Shown here piece after piece: positions 12,801 through 29,316 of a stretch of 64,000 nt of DNA (positions are counted from its first letter, which is position 1; every line of letters starts with the position of its first letter). A program made the position numbers and the translations under genes. The stretch is from the NCBI GenBank assembly GCA_001630475.1, contig KV419400.1, positions 1-64,000 on the forward strand, in the 5' to 3' direction. Below the pieces are notes generated by a model. The model searched no databases. It saw nothing but the letters and a program-made list of their open reading frames with translations, and had not been told where the DNA came from. This DNA comes from Sistotremastrum niveocremeum HHB9708. Taxonomy: Eukaryota > Basidiomycota > Agaricomycetes > Sistotremastrales > Sistotremastraceae.

Positions 12801-13763
12801 CATCTCTCACGTCTCCAGCTTCTCGGTTGCTGGCCCGGTGGTCCATTTCCATCCTCTCTACAAACATTCGAATTCTCCGGGTGGAGTACAGGTGTGGGCG
12901 TGCCACATGTATTGCAGGTTTTGTCCGAGTGCCCATCCTTGAGATCATGCACGTTTCAATTGTCCAGTCTTGAGCTCCTCTCTTCCAGGAGACTGTCAGA
13001 GCTTTGTGGTCATCCACTGCAGCTCCAACACTTGAAATACTTGAAACTCCGTGGTCTTTCTGCTAATCATTTTTCGTGGTTGTTGAAAAGATTCAGGCTC
13101 GAAACCACACCTACACTGGAGCTTGAGATCTCTTTAGATCGTTCTCAGCTTCCGTTCAGGCTCCCAGAATGCTTCGACGACTATGTCGCACGTGCTCGTT
13201 GCCTCGAGATATGCGAGAATGCCTTCGTTTACTGGCTGGAAGACCAATTTGAACATTCCTTCAGCATAAATATTCATGACCAGGCTGATCCCGCATCGCC
13301 AATACCGATGCAGCTCTTTTTCCCTGTGCTTGACCATTTGGCCATGAAGGTCGACATGGATGAACAGGCCGGGTATCTGCAGACTATGCACTTATGCGTG
13401 CATATTCAGACTCTCAATCTCTGCGGACAACTGGCTTCCATAACAGAACTTGTATCCGGCCTTGCTTCGGATGCACCCGTGCTCTGTCCGAAGCTACGCG
13501 GATTGTTTCTGGATGTGCAACGGTCGACATGGCCTTGGGATCCGGAAGAGAAACCCACAAAGGAGGAGAAGCATCTCGCCGTTTCGAGAATTGACGCCAT
13601 GCTAGAGTTTAGAGAGGCTCGTGGGATCTCTTTAGAGACGCTTTGGCTATCGCAATCATGCTTTGATTGGTATGCAGATCATATTGCTAGATGGAAGAGG
13701 CTAGTGGGGATGGTTGAAGTCAGATCACCGGTTTACCGATGCATACGTCAAGGTCCATATTGA
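9827..13763 (+). CDS. F-box-like protein, paralogue 2, with an insertion-expanded intron
   Basis: Exon 1 (9827-9927) starts MPPSPRNNYTAND and exon 2 ends near 10060 in KIGFWEH. Both align with paralogue 3. The next homologous exon begins only at 12105 (SLSIVRRIANDVKCVG), so intron 2 spans 10061-12104. Its donor GTGAGC and acceptor GCACAG are intact and keep the frame. Exon 3 contains LPEELMVEILWQYH and WVRFRQV; the last exon continues CSSWDEMMRSTTKFWSFIDASWP, the second half of the F-box, then a ~400-residue leucine-rich region ending at 13763. If the 2,044-nt intron is not removed efficiently the gene may be silent; otherwise it would be an SCF receptor like its paralogues. Confidence 0.7.
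10061..12104. mobile_element. ~2 kb insertion inside intron 2 of F-box-like gene 2 (unclassified)
   Basis: Paralogues 1 and 3 have introns of only ~55-65 nt at this position. The foreign DNA lies roughly between 10100 and 12075; outside that, intron ends still align with paralogue 3. No transposase or reverse transcriptase is readable, and clear terminal repeats or a target-site duplication were not found. The 9-mer ATCAGTGTA occurs at 10140, 10159, 10207 and 11238, with inverted cores at 10344 and 11302. This could be a degenerate non-autonomous element or another chromosomal fragment. Confidence 0.45.
10140..11309. repeat. Dispersed ATCAGTGTA motif in both orientations
   Basis: Direct copies start at 10140, 10159, 10207 and 11238. 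The 8-mer core appears inverted at 10344-10351 (TACACTGA) and 11302-11309 (ACACTGAT). All are inside the insertion. Such clusters resemble the subterminal transposase-binding repeats of DNA transposons, but this is inference. Confidence 0.5.
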
Positions 13764-13870
13764 AAATTAGCACGGCACCTTTCATGCATCATGTATCATT
13801 AGTAAAAAGCTCGTATGCGTAGCGACCGCCGCACATATACTAGCTAGGCAGCATTTAGTCTGACTAGCTA

Positions 13871-14007
13871 CTATGCGAGCCTAGGAGGTTCAAAGCTACT
13901 GCTGAACCCAAGGCTGAACCCGCTCATTGCTTCATACAGCTTTTGGTCTTCCACTGAAAGCTTCTCCATATCCGCACTACCAGTCATATTATCAGGTGGC
14001 AATGCTT
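13871..14007 (-). pseudogene. Remnant of a TAP-like peptidase 3' end
   Basis: On the minus strand this encodes LPPDNMTGSADMEKLSVED...YEAMSG and ends SSSFEPPRLA plus stop at 13871. It aligns with the last ~45 residues of TAP copy C (LPDNSTGSVDVEKLSMED ... SSSFEPPRLG), with a 4-residue internal duplication (FSLG). Upstream on the minus strand the homology stops, so there is no GHCS motif or rest of the enzyme. It lies just after F-box-like gene 2, exactly as copy C lies after F-box-like gene 3, showing that both were copied together. Confidence 0.75.
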
Positions 14008-14174
14008 TAATGATTATTTTCTGAGACACACCATCAAGGCAAGCATCAAGGACAACCCGTTCAAAGCTATTTTGTTGTCGACTGTTTGGGGCTCCTCCAA
14101 ATAAATCCGAGTCGCCGTAGACTCGTCGAGTCGTCTTCTTCGTCTTGTCCTTATCTTTGACGTTTGAGTACCCA

Positions 14175-16178
14175 ATGCCACACAATTCCCCAGACAGTCC
14201 TACGTTCACTGACAGCAAACTTCTCCGTGGATTGGATGACATGATTGACGTTCTCGAGACCGCTGTCTGTGACATGTGAGCAATCTTTGCATGGAGATCG
14301 GCACACACTGCGAGGGTTGGCCGGTTTGACTTCGTCTGATATATATACTTTTATAGGCGCAAAATGCGATCAGAACTTGTGCAAGAAGCGGACGAATTAG
14401 GTTTATGGGAAAACAAATGTCACCGATCAAGTGCGTTCTTCCATCGACGATATAATCTCTCCAAAAAATTGATGCTATGAGCTGTGCCGCACAGAGTCCT
14501 TAGCAGTTGCTCGTCGGATTGGTGACGACGATAAGTGCGTTGGGAAATTTGTTGGGACAGCATTCACGAAAGCGTCTGCGGGTTTCTACAAACTTTCAAA
14601 TCACTATGCCGAAAGCGCTCGTTTACCCGAAGAGTTGTGGGTGGAGATCTTCTGGCAATGCCACGTGAAGCATCGGAAAATCGAGTTCTTTCCTGAAATT
14701 CCTGGCACCGGTTTTCAAATGAATTATTTTGGGCCGGGACTGGATGAGATTCCGACAAGTGTAAGCTGTTAGACCTTGCAAATTCACCATACAAGATTGA
14801 TTTCACTGGCAGGTGCAGCAGTTGGGACGAAATTCTGCGAGGCGCAACAAAGTTCTGGAGTTTCATTGATGCATCGTGGTCCATTGCAGCCATCAAAGAC
14901 CATGCCCTGCGTTCCGATCTCACTCCTCTCAACGTCCGATGGTCATCCATGACTTCGGGGAAAAATGAGACACTCAAGAGTATGGCAGAATGGCTCTCGT
15001 CGAAGAAACAGTTGATTGGTGCACTACAAGTGTCCTGGAGGACCACTTGGAAACCTTCACATTCCTCCGAAGAACTCGAGGTAACGCCCCACGTCGTGGA
15101 TGTTCTGGCTCGATGTTTTCAAGCACCACCTCCGGCGAACCTGAGGTCTCTTCTACTGGCTCAAGATTTCATTAACGTTGACCCCCTCCCTATTCCTTTG
15201 GAGTCATGTCGTCTATCACATCTCCAGATTCTCAATTGCTGGCCCACTGGCCCTCTTCCGTCCTCTCTGCAAATATTCGACTGCTTGACTTATAGCACGG
15301 GTGTGGGCGTGCAACATATAATGCAGGTTTTATCCGAGTGCACATCCTTGAGGTCATGTACGTTTCAACTGGACAGCACTGAGCGCCCCTTCGGAACGTC
15401 AGAGCTTCGTGATCGCCCATTGCAGCTCCGAAAGCTGAACCACCTGCGAATCCATGGGCTGTCTCAGGATCATTTTACATGGTTGTCGCAGAGAATTCGT
15501 CTCGAAACCCTACCCAAACTAGAGATTGGGATTTCTTCCGATCGATCACAGCCTCCCTTCACACTTCCAGGATGCTTCGGCGACAATGTCGCACGTGCTG
15601 CTTGCCTCGAGATATGCGCCTATGACTTCGTCTACTGGTTGGAAGGCCAATTCGATCATCACTTCACCATAAACATCCGTGGTCTGCCAGCATCGATATC
15701 GGCGATACCGATCACCGATGCCTTTTTCCCCTCCCTCGAACATTTGTCTTTGAATGTCGCCATGAATGATCACGCATTCTGGCTGCAGACTATGCACTCA
15801 TTCGAGCATCTTCATACTCTCAATCTCTACGGGAATCTGGCTGCAATGACAAAACTTGTGGCTGGTCTGGCTTCTGATGCGCCTCTGCAATGTCCAAAAC
15901 TGCGCGCCTTGTCTTTGGATGTGGAAGAATGGAGATGGCCTTGGTTCTCTCTTGACGGACCAACAGAGGAGGACCAGCAGCTCGCTGTTACTAGACTAGA
16001 CACTATGCTCGAGTTTAGAGAGGCTCGTGGGATTGCTCTGGAGCAACTTTGGCTATCGAAAACATGTTACTATTGTTGGGTGAGTCATATGGCCAAGTGG
16101 AGGACACTAGTGGGGACGGTCGAGATCAGATCGCCAGATTACCGATGTATAAGTCACCCGTGGAGAGCTCAACATTAA
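14175..16178 (+). pseudogene. F-box-like protein, paralogue 3, with a frameshift
   Basis: It starts MPHNSPDSPTFTD at 14175 and has the same exon plan as paralogue 2: RKMRSELVQEADELGLWEN, then SLAVARRIGDDDKCVG and LPEELWVEIFWQCH. Near 14734 one extra base relative to paralogue 2 shifts the frame, so the codons for RDWMRFRQV, just before the intron, are out of frame with LPEELW. No alternative GT-AG pair that restores frame was found. After the intron the frame is long and intact (SWDEILRGATKFWSFIDASW, then a leucine-rich domain to 16178). Either this is a recent pseudogene, an assembly error, or a product starting inside the LRR part. Confidence 0.65.
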
Positions 16179-16602
16179 TTGTAGAGACATTGGGTGAGGA
16201 GCGAGAGGTCAGAGGTAGCGGATCGTAGGTATTGTAGTTATGCCCTCATAGAGTCAAATACTATGTCGGTCAATTAGAGAGAGAGAATTCCGAGCCTCGT
16301 CCGGCAACTAAACCGACGACAAACGAACAGTTGAACGAACGCCAATTCTGCGACGAGGCACAGGTTGCCGTTCAACAACAGTGAGCGACAGATACGCAGG
16401 CTGTATTTGTATTTTGAGGCGCCGTTTGGCTACCTGTAAGCAGAGTCCCAGAGGATCTGCATTGAGAATTGGAAAAAGTGTTGCTATGCCACGGACTCCG
16501 GCAGTCTGAACAATATGTTCGTACAGTACGAGCTCGACATCATGCATTATTAGTAGCCGGTTCGGAAGCGAACATACCAGGAGAAGGAGTTGGTACCACT
16601 AG
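16179..16602. other. Intergenic region between convergent genes
   Basis: About 420 bp separates F-box-like gene 3 (+) from TAP copy C (-), both ending here. A short GAGAGAGA run lies near 16277. No gene or RNA recognised. Confidence 0.6.
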
Positions 16603-18941
16603 CTACCCGAGCCTAGGAGGTTCAAAGCTACTGCTGAGACCACTCATTGCTTCATACAGCTCTCGGTCCTCCATCGAAAGCTTCTCCACATCCACACTAC
16701 CAGTTGAATTATCAGGCAGAAAGATGTGATCTGAAGTTTCGCAGACGGTGCCATTCGAAGGCAATTTGCCGTCACGGAAGTAAGCTCGGACGTGTTGAGC
16801 GGTACATAGGGATGTTGAGGACAGTGAACAGTGCTAGAAGGACGCTATGAGTGTCGTTCGAGCTTTACTGGATAATATTGGCTTACCCCCGGACTGTTTT
16901 GTGTGAGAAGTGCAGCATCTCTGAATCCTTTGGACATCTTGTTTGCGCTGGCAGAATCTCTATCAGTTCGGATTGCGGGTATGCAGGGCAGGGGAAGACA
17001 CGTACGCCCATAGAGGAGTTACGGGATCTTAAACGAGATCGTCAGACAAGCTCCTCCCGCATCATGAGCAGATACATACCTGCAGTGTTTCCGATGAAAA
17101 GAAGCGGAAAGCTGGTGTTGCCAACGAAAGGTCCGGAATATCGTTCAGCCGGTCGGATACGCCATCCTCTGAGAGACATCAATCGAGAATCAGGACGACA
17201 AAGGTCAAAATCACGACTCACACGCAGCCAGTATGAAGCCGCATCCATGCATTAGCGAAGATGGACAATTTAGACATCTCCTCGAAGAAATTCTCCAAAG
17301 CAGGAATATCCTCTCCAGATACATCATCCCCATCACTACAAGCAATTGGCAACAACGTTTCAATATTATACGGAGAAGGCAATACTCTCTTTCCATCACA
17401 TTTACACTCGAATGATGTATCTGGCGATTTGGCGAGACGATACATCGCTTTACCGTCGCCTTTTTCCAGATCGGCGAGTGCGGCGAAGAAAGGAGGTAAT
17501 CCGGTGAAGGGTCTATATAAGCGGAAGAAGAGGGCTTTCCATGTCATATCCCAATCGAGAACGCCGTAATTGTTCTCGTCGACTACGGGAAGTGGGTTGG
17601 TTCTGACGCTATCCAGAATGGCCCAAAAGCGTTTCTCTACTCCGCTGGCGGTAGAGGCGTGGAGAGGGCAAGAGGATGACGCGGCGCATTCTTTGAAGAC
17701 ATAAGATAGAATTTTGTCGGTGTCCAGGAGATTGTTCGACCAAGCAGCTGTAGAGATATTGAGCGTCTATTGCCACAGCATGACAAACGAAAAGGACCTT
17801 GATAATAGTTATACGTATCCACCACCCCTTCGAAAGATAAGCTACGAGTTTGATGCTTCAACGGATATTTTTGAAGACATACCGTCAACGATAAGACGTT
17901 CAACATTATCCTGCTTCAGATGAGCAAAAGAAGAGATCGGACTGGTACCAAAAACATACTGGGAACATTGAAGCATATCTAAGAGAGGGCGTGAGATTAC
18001 GAAGCTGACAGAGTACAAAAACATACGTGATTCCCAAGACAGTTCCATAGCTAAAACCCCAGTATAAGAGTTTCTCTCTCCCGTACGCGCGAGTGATAGA
18101 CAACATGTCCCTAGCAACTACGGCAGTCGAAACATGCTGCGCGACGTCCTGAAGCCGCTCCTCTCCGAGTTTTCCAATGATGACAGACTGGGCATACAAG
18201 ACCGAGAGCGCGTCTGGAGTAGAATTGACAAGCGGGCCTTCTCTGAGACTCCACGTAACTCGCTCAGCGGGAGTTGAGAATATATCTGCCACGGGGGTGG
18301 TGTGTGCGATGCCACGAGGGTCGAATGATACGTGATCGTAATCGTCTCCGATGACTTTATAGAAACCTTCGACTATTCCTTTGCCTGTCAGAAAGCCGAC
18401 ACCTGATCCACCAGGACCTCCCTAGACGAACTCGCAGTTAGTATTGGCGTATTTCAGTAGATAATGGGGCTCACAGGATTGTACAAAATCGGTCCACGCC
18501 ACTTTTCGTGACCGACAGGATATTTGGATGGGTAACGAATGACAGCAACGGCGGCTTTGGAGCCATTCGGGTTGGCATAATCCAAGGGCACCTAATCCCT
18601 GTCAGGAGGGAGAAGGGTAGCTATGATATAGAACTAACCGATAGTCTCGTGCATTGGAATTTCTCATAGCATGCCACCCAATCGAGTGTCTCGCTCGGAA
18701 CCAGCTGAGCTCGCCATCAGTATTTATCGCTCTCGTTCCGACAGGATGACCTTCGTACTTGTTCCCATGAAAATTCCTTGGTCTCCTGCTCCAGGTGAGA
18801 GGCCAGATAGGCACTATCACGCCAATAGCTTAGATAGCTGATTGATAGAAGTGCAGCAATCGCGAGCCATCGAATAGTCGGGGTGCTTTCTTTCAAACGA
18901 CCCGGCGTTGACTGCTCGTGATTTGAGGTCTGTTTCTCCAT
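16603..18941 (-). CDS. TAP-like serine peptidase (S33), copy C, complete
   Basis: Starts at ATG 18941 (MEKQTSNHEQ) with a single hydrophobic anchor (WLAIAALLSISYLSY) and ends SSSFEPPRLG with TAG at 16603-16605. The family motifs are all present: LVPSETLDWVACYEKFQCTRL, GGPGGSGVGF, GFSYGTVLG (nucleophile), NTADPVTPLW (Asp) and GHCS (His). Intron positions match copy B. In the variable middle region the segment CKCDGKRVLPSPYNIETLLPI resembles copy B, whereas copies A and D differ there, so B and C are sister genes. Likely an N-terminally anchored exopeptidase or esterase facing the secretory pathway; the substrate is unknown. Confidence 0.87.
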
Positions 18942-19336
18942 GATTTAATGGTTGATAGGCAGGACCAGCTTCGGCGTTGACAGATATGACATTGGAGCCC
19001 AGTTGGGATGTTGTGTGGACAGTGCGGTCATCATGATGATCGAACCCTGGGCGTGGGCGGAAGCATATTTTGCCTGGAAAAGCCATCACGCCCCGTCTAT
19101 TTCACAGTGCGAGCACATGCATAGTGTAAGTTGTGTCGAAAGCAATGGAGTACGCCAACATAGGCTACGGTTGACCAGACGCAAGAAGCTGTTCAGTTCA
19201 AGCAGTTCGAGCGCTAAATTATTTGGGGCCCCGAAAGGAGATGATCCATTCTGATTTTGATACAAAATACAGTACATTGTTGTTTCCTCTTTCCTTATTT
19301 CTCCATCACACTATTCCCATTCTTTTCTCAACCCAT
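18942..19336. other. Intergenic region between TAP copies C and D
   Basis: About 395 bp, holding the promoter of copy C and the 3' end of copy D (both minus strand). No further gene seen. Confidence 0.6.
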
Positions 19337-21715
19337 TCACATATGTCCAAGCCTCGGGACTTCAAACACATCATTTAGTTTCCTCATAGCATCGCGCAAC
19401 TGAGCATCTTCGACCGAAAGCGCTTCATTCCGATGAGAGGATAAGTCGTCCGGAGGGAAAACATGATCTTCGATCTCGCAAACAGTTCCTTCGGGAGGAA
19501 GCGTGCCGTCGCGGAAATATTGGCGGATGTATTTGGCTGTGCAGGCGGATGTTGCTGCAAGAGAGCAATGCTAGATATTTTGATTAGAAAGCGAGTGGTT
19601 AAGATTAAGAATGTTAAGTGTATGTATCACGTACCCCGGAACTATTTTGAGTGAGGACGACGGCGTCTTTAAAACCCTTAGACATTTTCTTCGCGCTGAC
19701 GGACAGGTTTAGTTAACTGGCAGCAACACGGAAAAAGGATGATACTCACGCCCATAGAGGTGTTACAGGATCTGTGTAAGACATTCAATTAGATGTTTGG
19801 TTAGACAGTAGACGAGTCGAACTGACCTGCAGTATTTCCGATCAAGAGTAACGGGAAGCTGGTATTCCCTTCGAAACGCCCGCTATATCTCTCAGTTGGA
19901 CGAATGCGCCATCCCCTGCAAAGCCCGTATAAGCAAAGATCACAAAATCCAGACACCAAAGAAAAACGAACACGCAGCCGGCATGAATATGAGTCCACAC
20001 ATTCGCAAAACTCGACATCTCAGACAACTCCTCATAAAACCTCTCCAGATCCTTCAAATTCTCCCCAGTAATATCTTCGCCATCTCCACAAGCAACAGCC
20101 AGTGTCGTCTCCATAACCTGCAGATCTTGCTTCGGACCATCTCCACACTGACACTCAAATGAATTCTCAGGCTTCTTGCCGAGTCGGTAAAGAGCTCGAC
20201 CGTCGCCTTTTTCGATATCGGCCAATGCGGATGCTAAGCCTGGGAAAGCTTTGTATGGGCTGTAGAGGACTCGGAAGACGGCGTTCCATGCGAGCTTGTA
20301 GTCTACGACTCCGTAGTTGTCTCCATCGACGACGGGGAGAGGGTTAGTCTTGAGACTTGAGATGATTGAGTGAATTCGGTCTTCGACAGCTTCAGGTGTG
20401 GATTCGTGAAGAGGGCAAGCGCTGGAAGCGGAACATTCTTTGGCCATGGCGGGAAGGATCTTGTCAGTGTCCAATAGATTATTGGACCATGCAGCTATTC
20501 GAATTTATTAGCTCGGGGAGAGGGGGAAAGGAAGAGCGTGCTGACATTGATAGTAGTTGTATGTATCCACAACACCTAGAAATCGATGAGGACGAAACTT
20601 GAACAACCGCAGCAGGAAACGTACCGTCAACAATAATCCTTTCCACGTTATCCTTATTCGAACATAAGCATGGCACTATTATAGAGAGAAATTCAACTTA
20701 CAGGGAACATCGACGCATACCTGTCAAATAGACACGTGAGTCATACCCCATCAAACAAGAAGAGGGCAAGACTCACGTTATCCCAAGAACAGTCCCATAA
20801 CTAAATCCCCAATACAAAAGTTTCTCCCTTCCATAAGCCCGCGTAATAGACAGCATATCCCTAGCAACAACAGCAGTCGAAACATGTTCCGCCGATTCCT
20901 TAGTCCGCAATTCAACAAGCTGTCCCAGAACATCAGATCCAGCATATAAGACTGCTAATGCGTCAGCCGTTTCGTTGACTAAGGGACCTTCACGGAGGTT
21001 GAAAGTGGCACGTTCGGCGGGAGTTGGGAATGCGTTGACGGAGGGTGTTGTGGCGCCGATACCTCGAGGGTCGAAGGAGACGTGATCGTAGTCGTCTCCT
21101 ATGACTCCTGAGAATGATTCACCGGCGCGTTGGAGGAGGCCTACACCTGAGCCTCCTGGACCGCCCTGTCGCGATAAATTATCAGTGATGGTGGCGGTAG
21201 AGGAAGAAGGGATGCACGGACTGGGTTGTAGAGGATGGGTCCGCGCCATTTCTTATGACCTACGGGATATTTGGAAGGTAAGCGAATGACTGCTACGGCA
21301 GCTTTCTTCCCTTCTGGCTTTGCATAATCCAGAGGGACCTGAAGACTGATGTTCAGGAATCGATTATGAAGCTTAGCTGGTGGCCCGTACTTCGAGCCGT
21401 GTGCACTGGAATTTTTCGAAACAGTCTACCCAATCAAACGTCGTACTAGGAGTCAGCTATTTAAGTTGACTTTCAGTTCAGTCTCATGTCGAAACCAGAA
21501 GATAACTCGCTCACCTTATCCCAAGAAAACTCGTTGGAGGTGGACTTCACACAGGCTCTCTTCACCGCCTCTCCAGTCTTTCCCGAAAGATACCACAAAG
21601 ACAAAGACACCAAAGCCCCAATCTTCAACCATCTCGAAATACCACTCTTCTTCTCCCGCAACTCGATTGGTGAAGCTGAATACGGCGGCAGACTCAAGCT
21701 CTCCTTCTTGTCCAT
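19337..21715 (-). CDS. TAP-like serine peptidase (S33), copy D, complete
   Basis: Starts at ATG 21715 (MDKKESLSLPPYS) with an N-terminal anchor (WLKIGALVSLSLWYLSG) and ends EVPRLGHM with TGA at 19337-19339. It contains GGPGGSGVGL, the nucleophile motif GFSYGTVLG, SFPLLLIGNTADPVTPLW and GHCSLAATSACT, so the Ser-Asp-His triad is intact. The middle region (CQCGDGPKQ ... LAVACGDGEDITGENL) and the C-terminal GHM pair it with copy A. About ten short introns occur at the same places as in copies B and C. Function as for the other copies. Confidence 0.87.
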
Positions 21716-23285
21716 GTTCGTGGCTGGATACTAGTAGTGTCACGATCTGACAGACGACGTTGACGTCGTCTTGTGAGAAGTACTGGTAGTGTTCCTGACG
21801 ACTGCGGTGAACCCGGTTGATCGACGCAGTATCCAATTATCCATAGATGCCGTCCATGTGGTACAATGACCGCGCGCTATGGAGTCTATGGGAAGGCTTT
21901 GGAGAGGCATGATAAGGTCTTGAAAACCGCAGTAGGAAAAATGGGGACGATCAGAGGCTGCAGTCGTTGCATCATGGATGAAGTAGAAAGATAAGTAGCG
22001 CTATAGGCTTCAGTATAAGTTAGGTAGCAATGCTGATGGGATACAGAGATGGAAACTCCGTTTACGAGTATGTCTTGACTTCGTATTCGGATTTCGGAAG
22101 TGAACATTTCGCACACTTCTCATGGGCTCGGTCGAGTTGATTTGCACGTTAGGTCACCAATGGAAACGTGTTGTACTGTGCTAGCACGGACAATGCATAC
22201 TGAGCATGCGAATTTACACCAGAAGAAGTTAGAACGATGCGAGACACCTCGAAGAATGTTGTGAATTCATGATATTGCCTTGAGTCGCGAAGTATCAGTA
22301 CTAGAGAATGGAGGACCAAATTTTAGCATCTGGGGCATCGATGACAGTCGAAAAGAGTATGTCTTCCCCAGAATTTCGCGGTGATCAGGTAGCCCCATCG
22401 ACGTTTCGCAGCAAATAGATTTGAAGCATTTGCATCAGGTCCAAAATTCGTCAACATGACTGCGGCCTAAAGAATAAAGCAGAAATGATGCGCAGCCTTC
22501 TCGTCAAGTGCCATGGGACTTCAGTGATTTAGGATTTCCAGCGGAATACAATAATAAAGCCATTTATCGCAGCCTGATGCATAGGAGTAGCATTAACCCT
22601 GATAAGACCCTTTGGTGGAGCAGGGTTCAATTACTAGCAATCGCTCGCGTCAAAGCCAGGTGCTGCCTCACGAAGCAACGTCGATCTGCAGGGTAATAGG
22701 GTATGAAGCCTAAGCTTAGAGAATGGATAATGGCACAGAATATACGCCGCTTCCTGTAGATGGTCCTATGGCTTCGTATTTTTGTAGGTGAGATCCCAAT
22801 CCGCTATTTAAACCCTTTGAGATATTTTGAGTCGTGAGTCCATGCGGAAAACCGGGGCCCGATGACAATTTTCCATGCCCCAGGAACGCATGGGCCGCTA
22901 GACAGGCCGCTGATGCAGCACATGAGCGCTTCATGACTCATAGCAAGCGATGGTCGCTTCTTGAGTCAGACAAGAATATGATGATCAGATCTCAGTTAAG
23001 GATGAATAAATTCATGATTTTGCCTTTGGCTGCTTGAAAGAAAATCGTCAGAAAATCTTGAGGAGATGGATGTGGGGCCTGGAGAAACAGCGGAGCATTT
23101 GAGAAGGCTGTGCAATGCCGGTTAGGATGCCGGTGCTTGCCGATTTTGCCGAACGTCATCGTGGGCTCTCCGTCTGGCCTCCCGATCTGCAACACCAAAA
23201 TGGTGTCGGGCACGATTTCCACGTCTCCGAGCCTAGCTCACAAGGCCCTACCGAGTCATCATCTTGCTCCTTGTCCTTGACCATC
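21716..23285. other. Long divergent promoter region (TAP copy D / ABC transporter)
   Basis: About 1.57 kb with no recognisable gene. A TATTTAAA box lies at 22805-22812 on the plus strand, about 470 bp before the transporter ATG, which would imply a long leader or an upstream intron. Confidence 0.55.
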
Positions 23286-28615
<5,330 letters not shown>

Positions 28616-29316
28616 TAGAGTCGTAGAGGAATTTGCATTGCATCAGTTTTGTATACACGGGATCTATATACTGTTAGTTTAATAAGGGAAGAAATTCGAG
28701 GAAGCCTTGTATGACACTTGAAAAGACAAGGCGGCATGGTGCTGATGTATGTCCACTGTGGCATCATCAAACGAAATTCACCGTACCTTCCGTGTGGGGG
28801 CGGCTGTCTCGGCCCGGGGAAATTTTCCTGGCCTGCCCTAAAGTGCTCCGCTGGGTATATAAACCCTCTCTTTTCGTATGTTGTCTCCTTAGAACATACT
28901 CAGCTAGGATCTATTCTATAGAAACTAACTCGGTATCTCGCATGTTTACTCATGCCGCATCCTTTAAAGGAGTTCGATGACAACTCACGCTTGCCTCGTA
29001 TAACCGAGAACTATAGAAAGTCGAAAGATTTTCTTCGAGGACGTTCGGTGGATTGGCTGACTTTTCTTTGAGAAGCTGGTCTTTTTGCCAACGAGTGCAG
29101 CGCAAGTCTGACTCCTTCCTTTCTATTGACTGTCTTCCCTCCATTTTTTGTATTCGTTTGGTGTAGTCGAACTTTGAATATCATTCGCGGAATGAATCAT
29201 CCTATTGAACATCATGTCAATTGCTACAGTCTCGTCATAGGAAATGCAGAGAACAGATTTTCAGAGCTCGTCGTATGCAACACAGCGTCGTCAAAAAAAT
29301 ATTGGAGAATGTACAA
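28616..29316. other. Intergenic region between ABC transporter and the unknown minus-strand gene
   Basis: About 700 bp. It contains a GC-rich patch (28797-28820) and a strong TATA box at 28856, but no recognisable coding exon downstream. Confidence 0.5.
28856..28863 (+). promoter_or_regulatory. Orphan TATA box
   Basis: TATATAAA followed by CCCTCTCTTTTC, preceded by a GC-rich upstream patch (GGCCCGGGGAAATTTTCC). This looks like a core promoter with a pyrimidine initiator stretch, on the plus strand, yet only tiny open frames follow before the convergent gene end at 29317. Confidence 0.35.
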
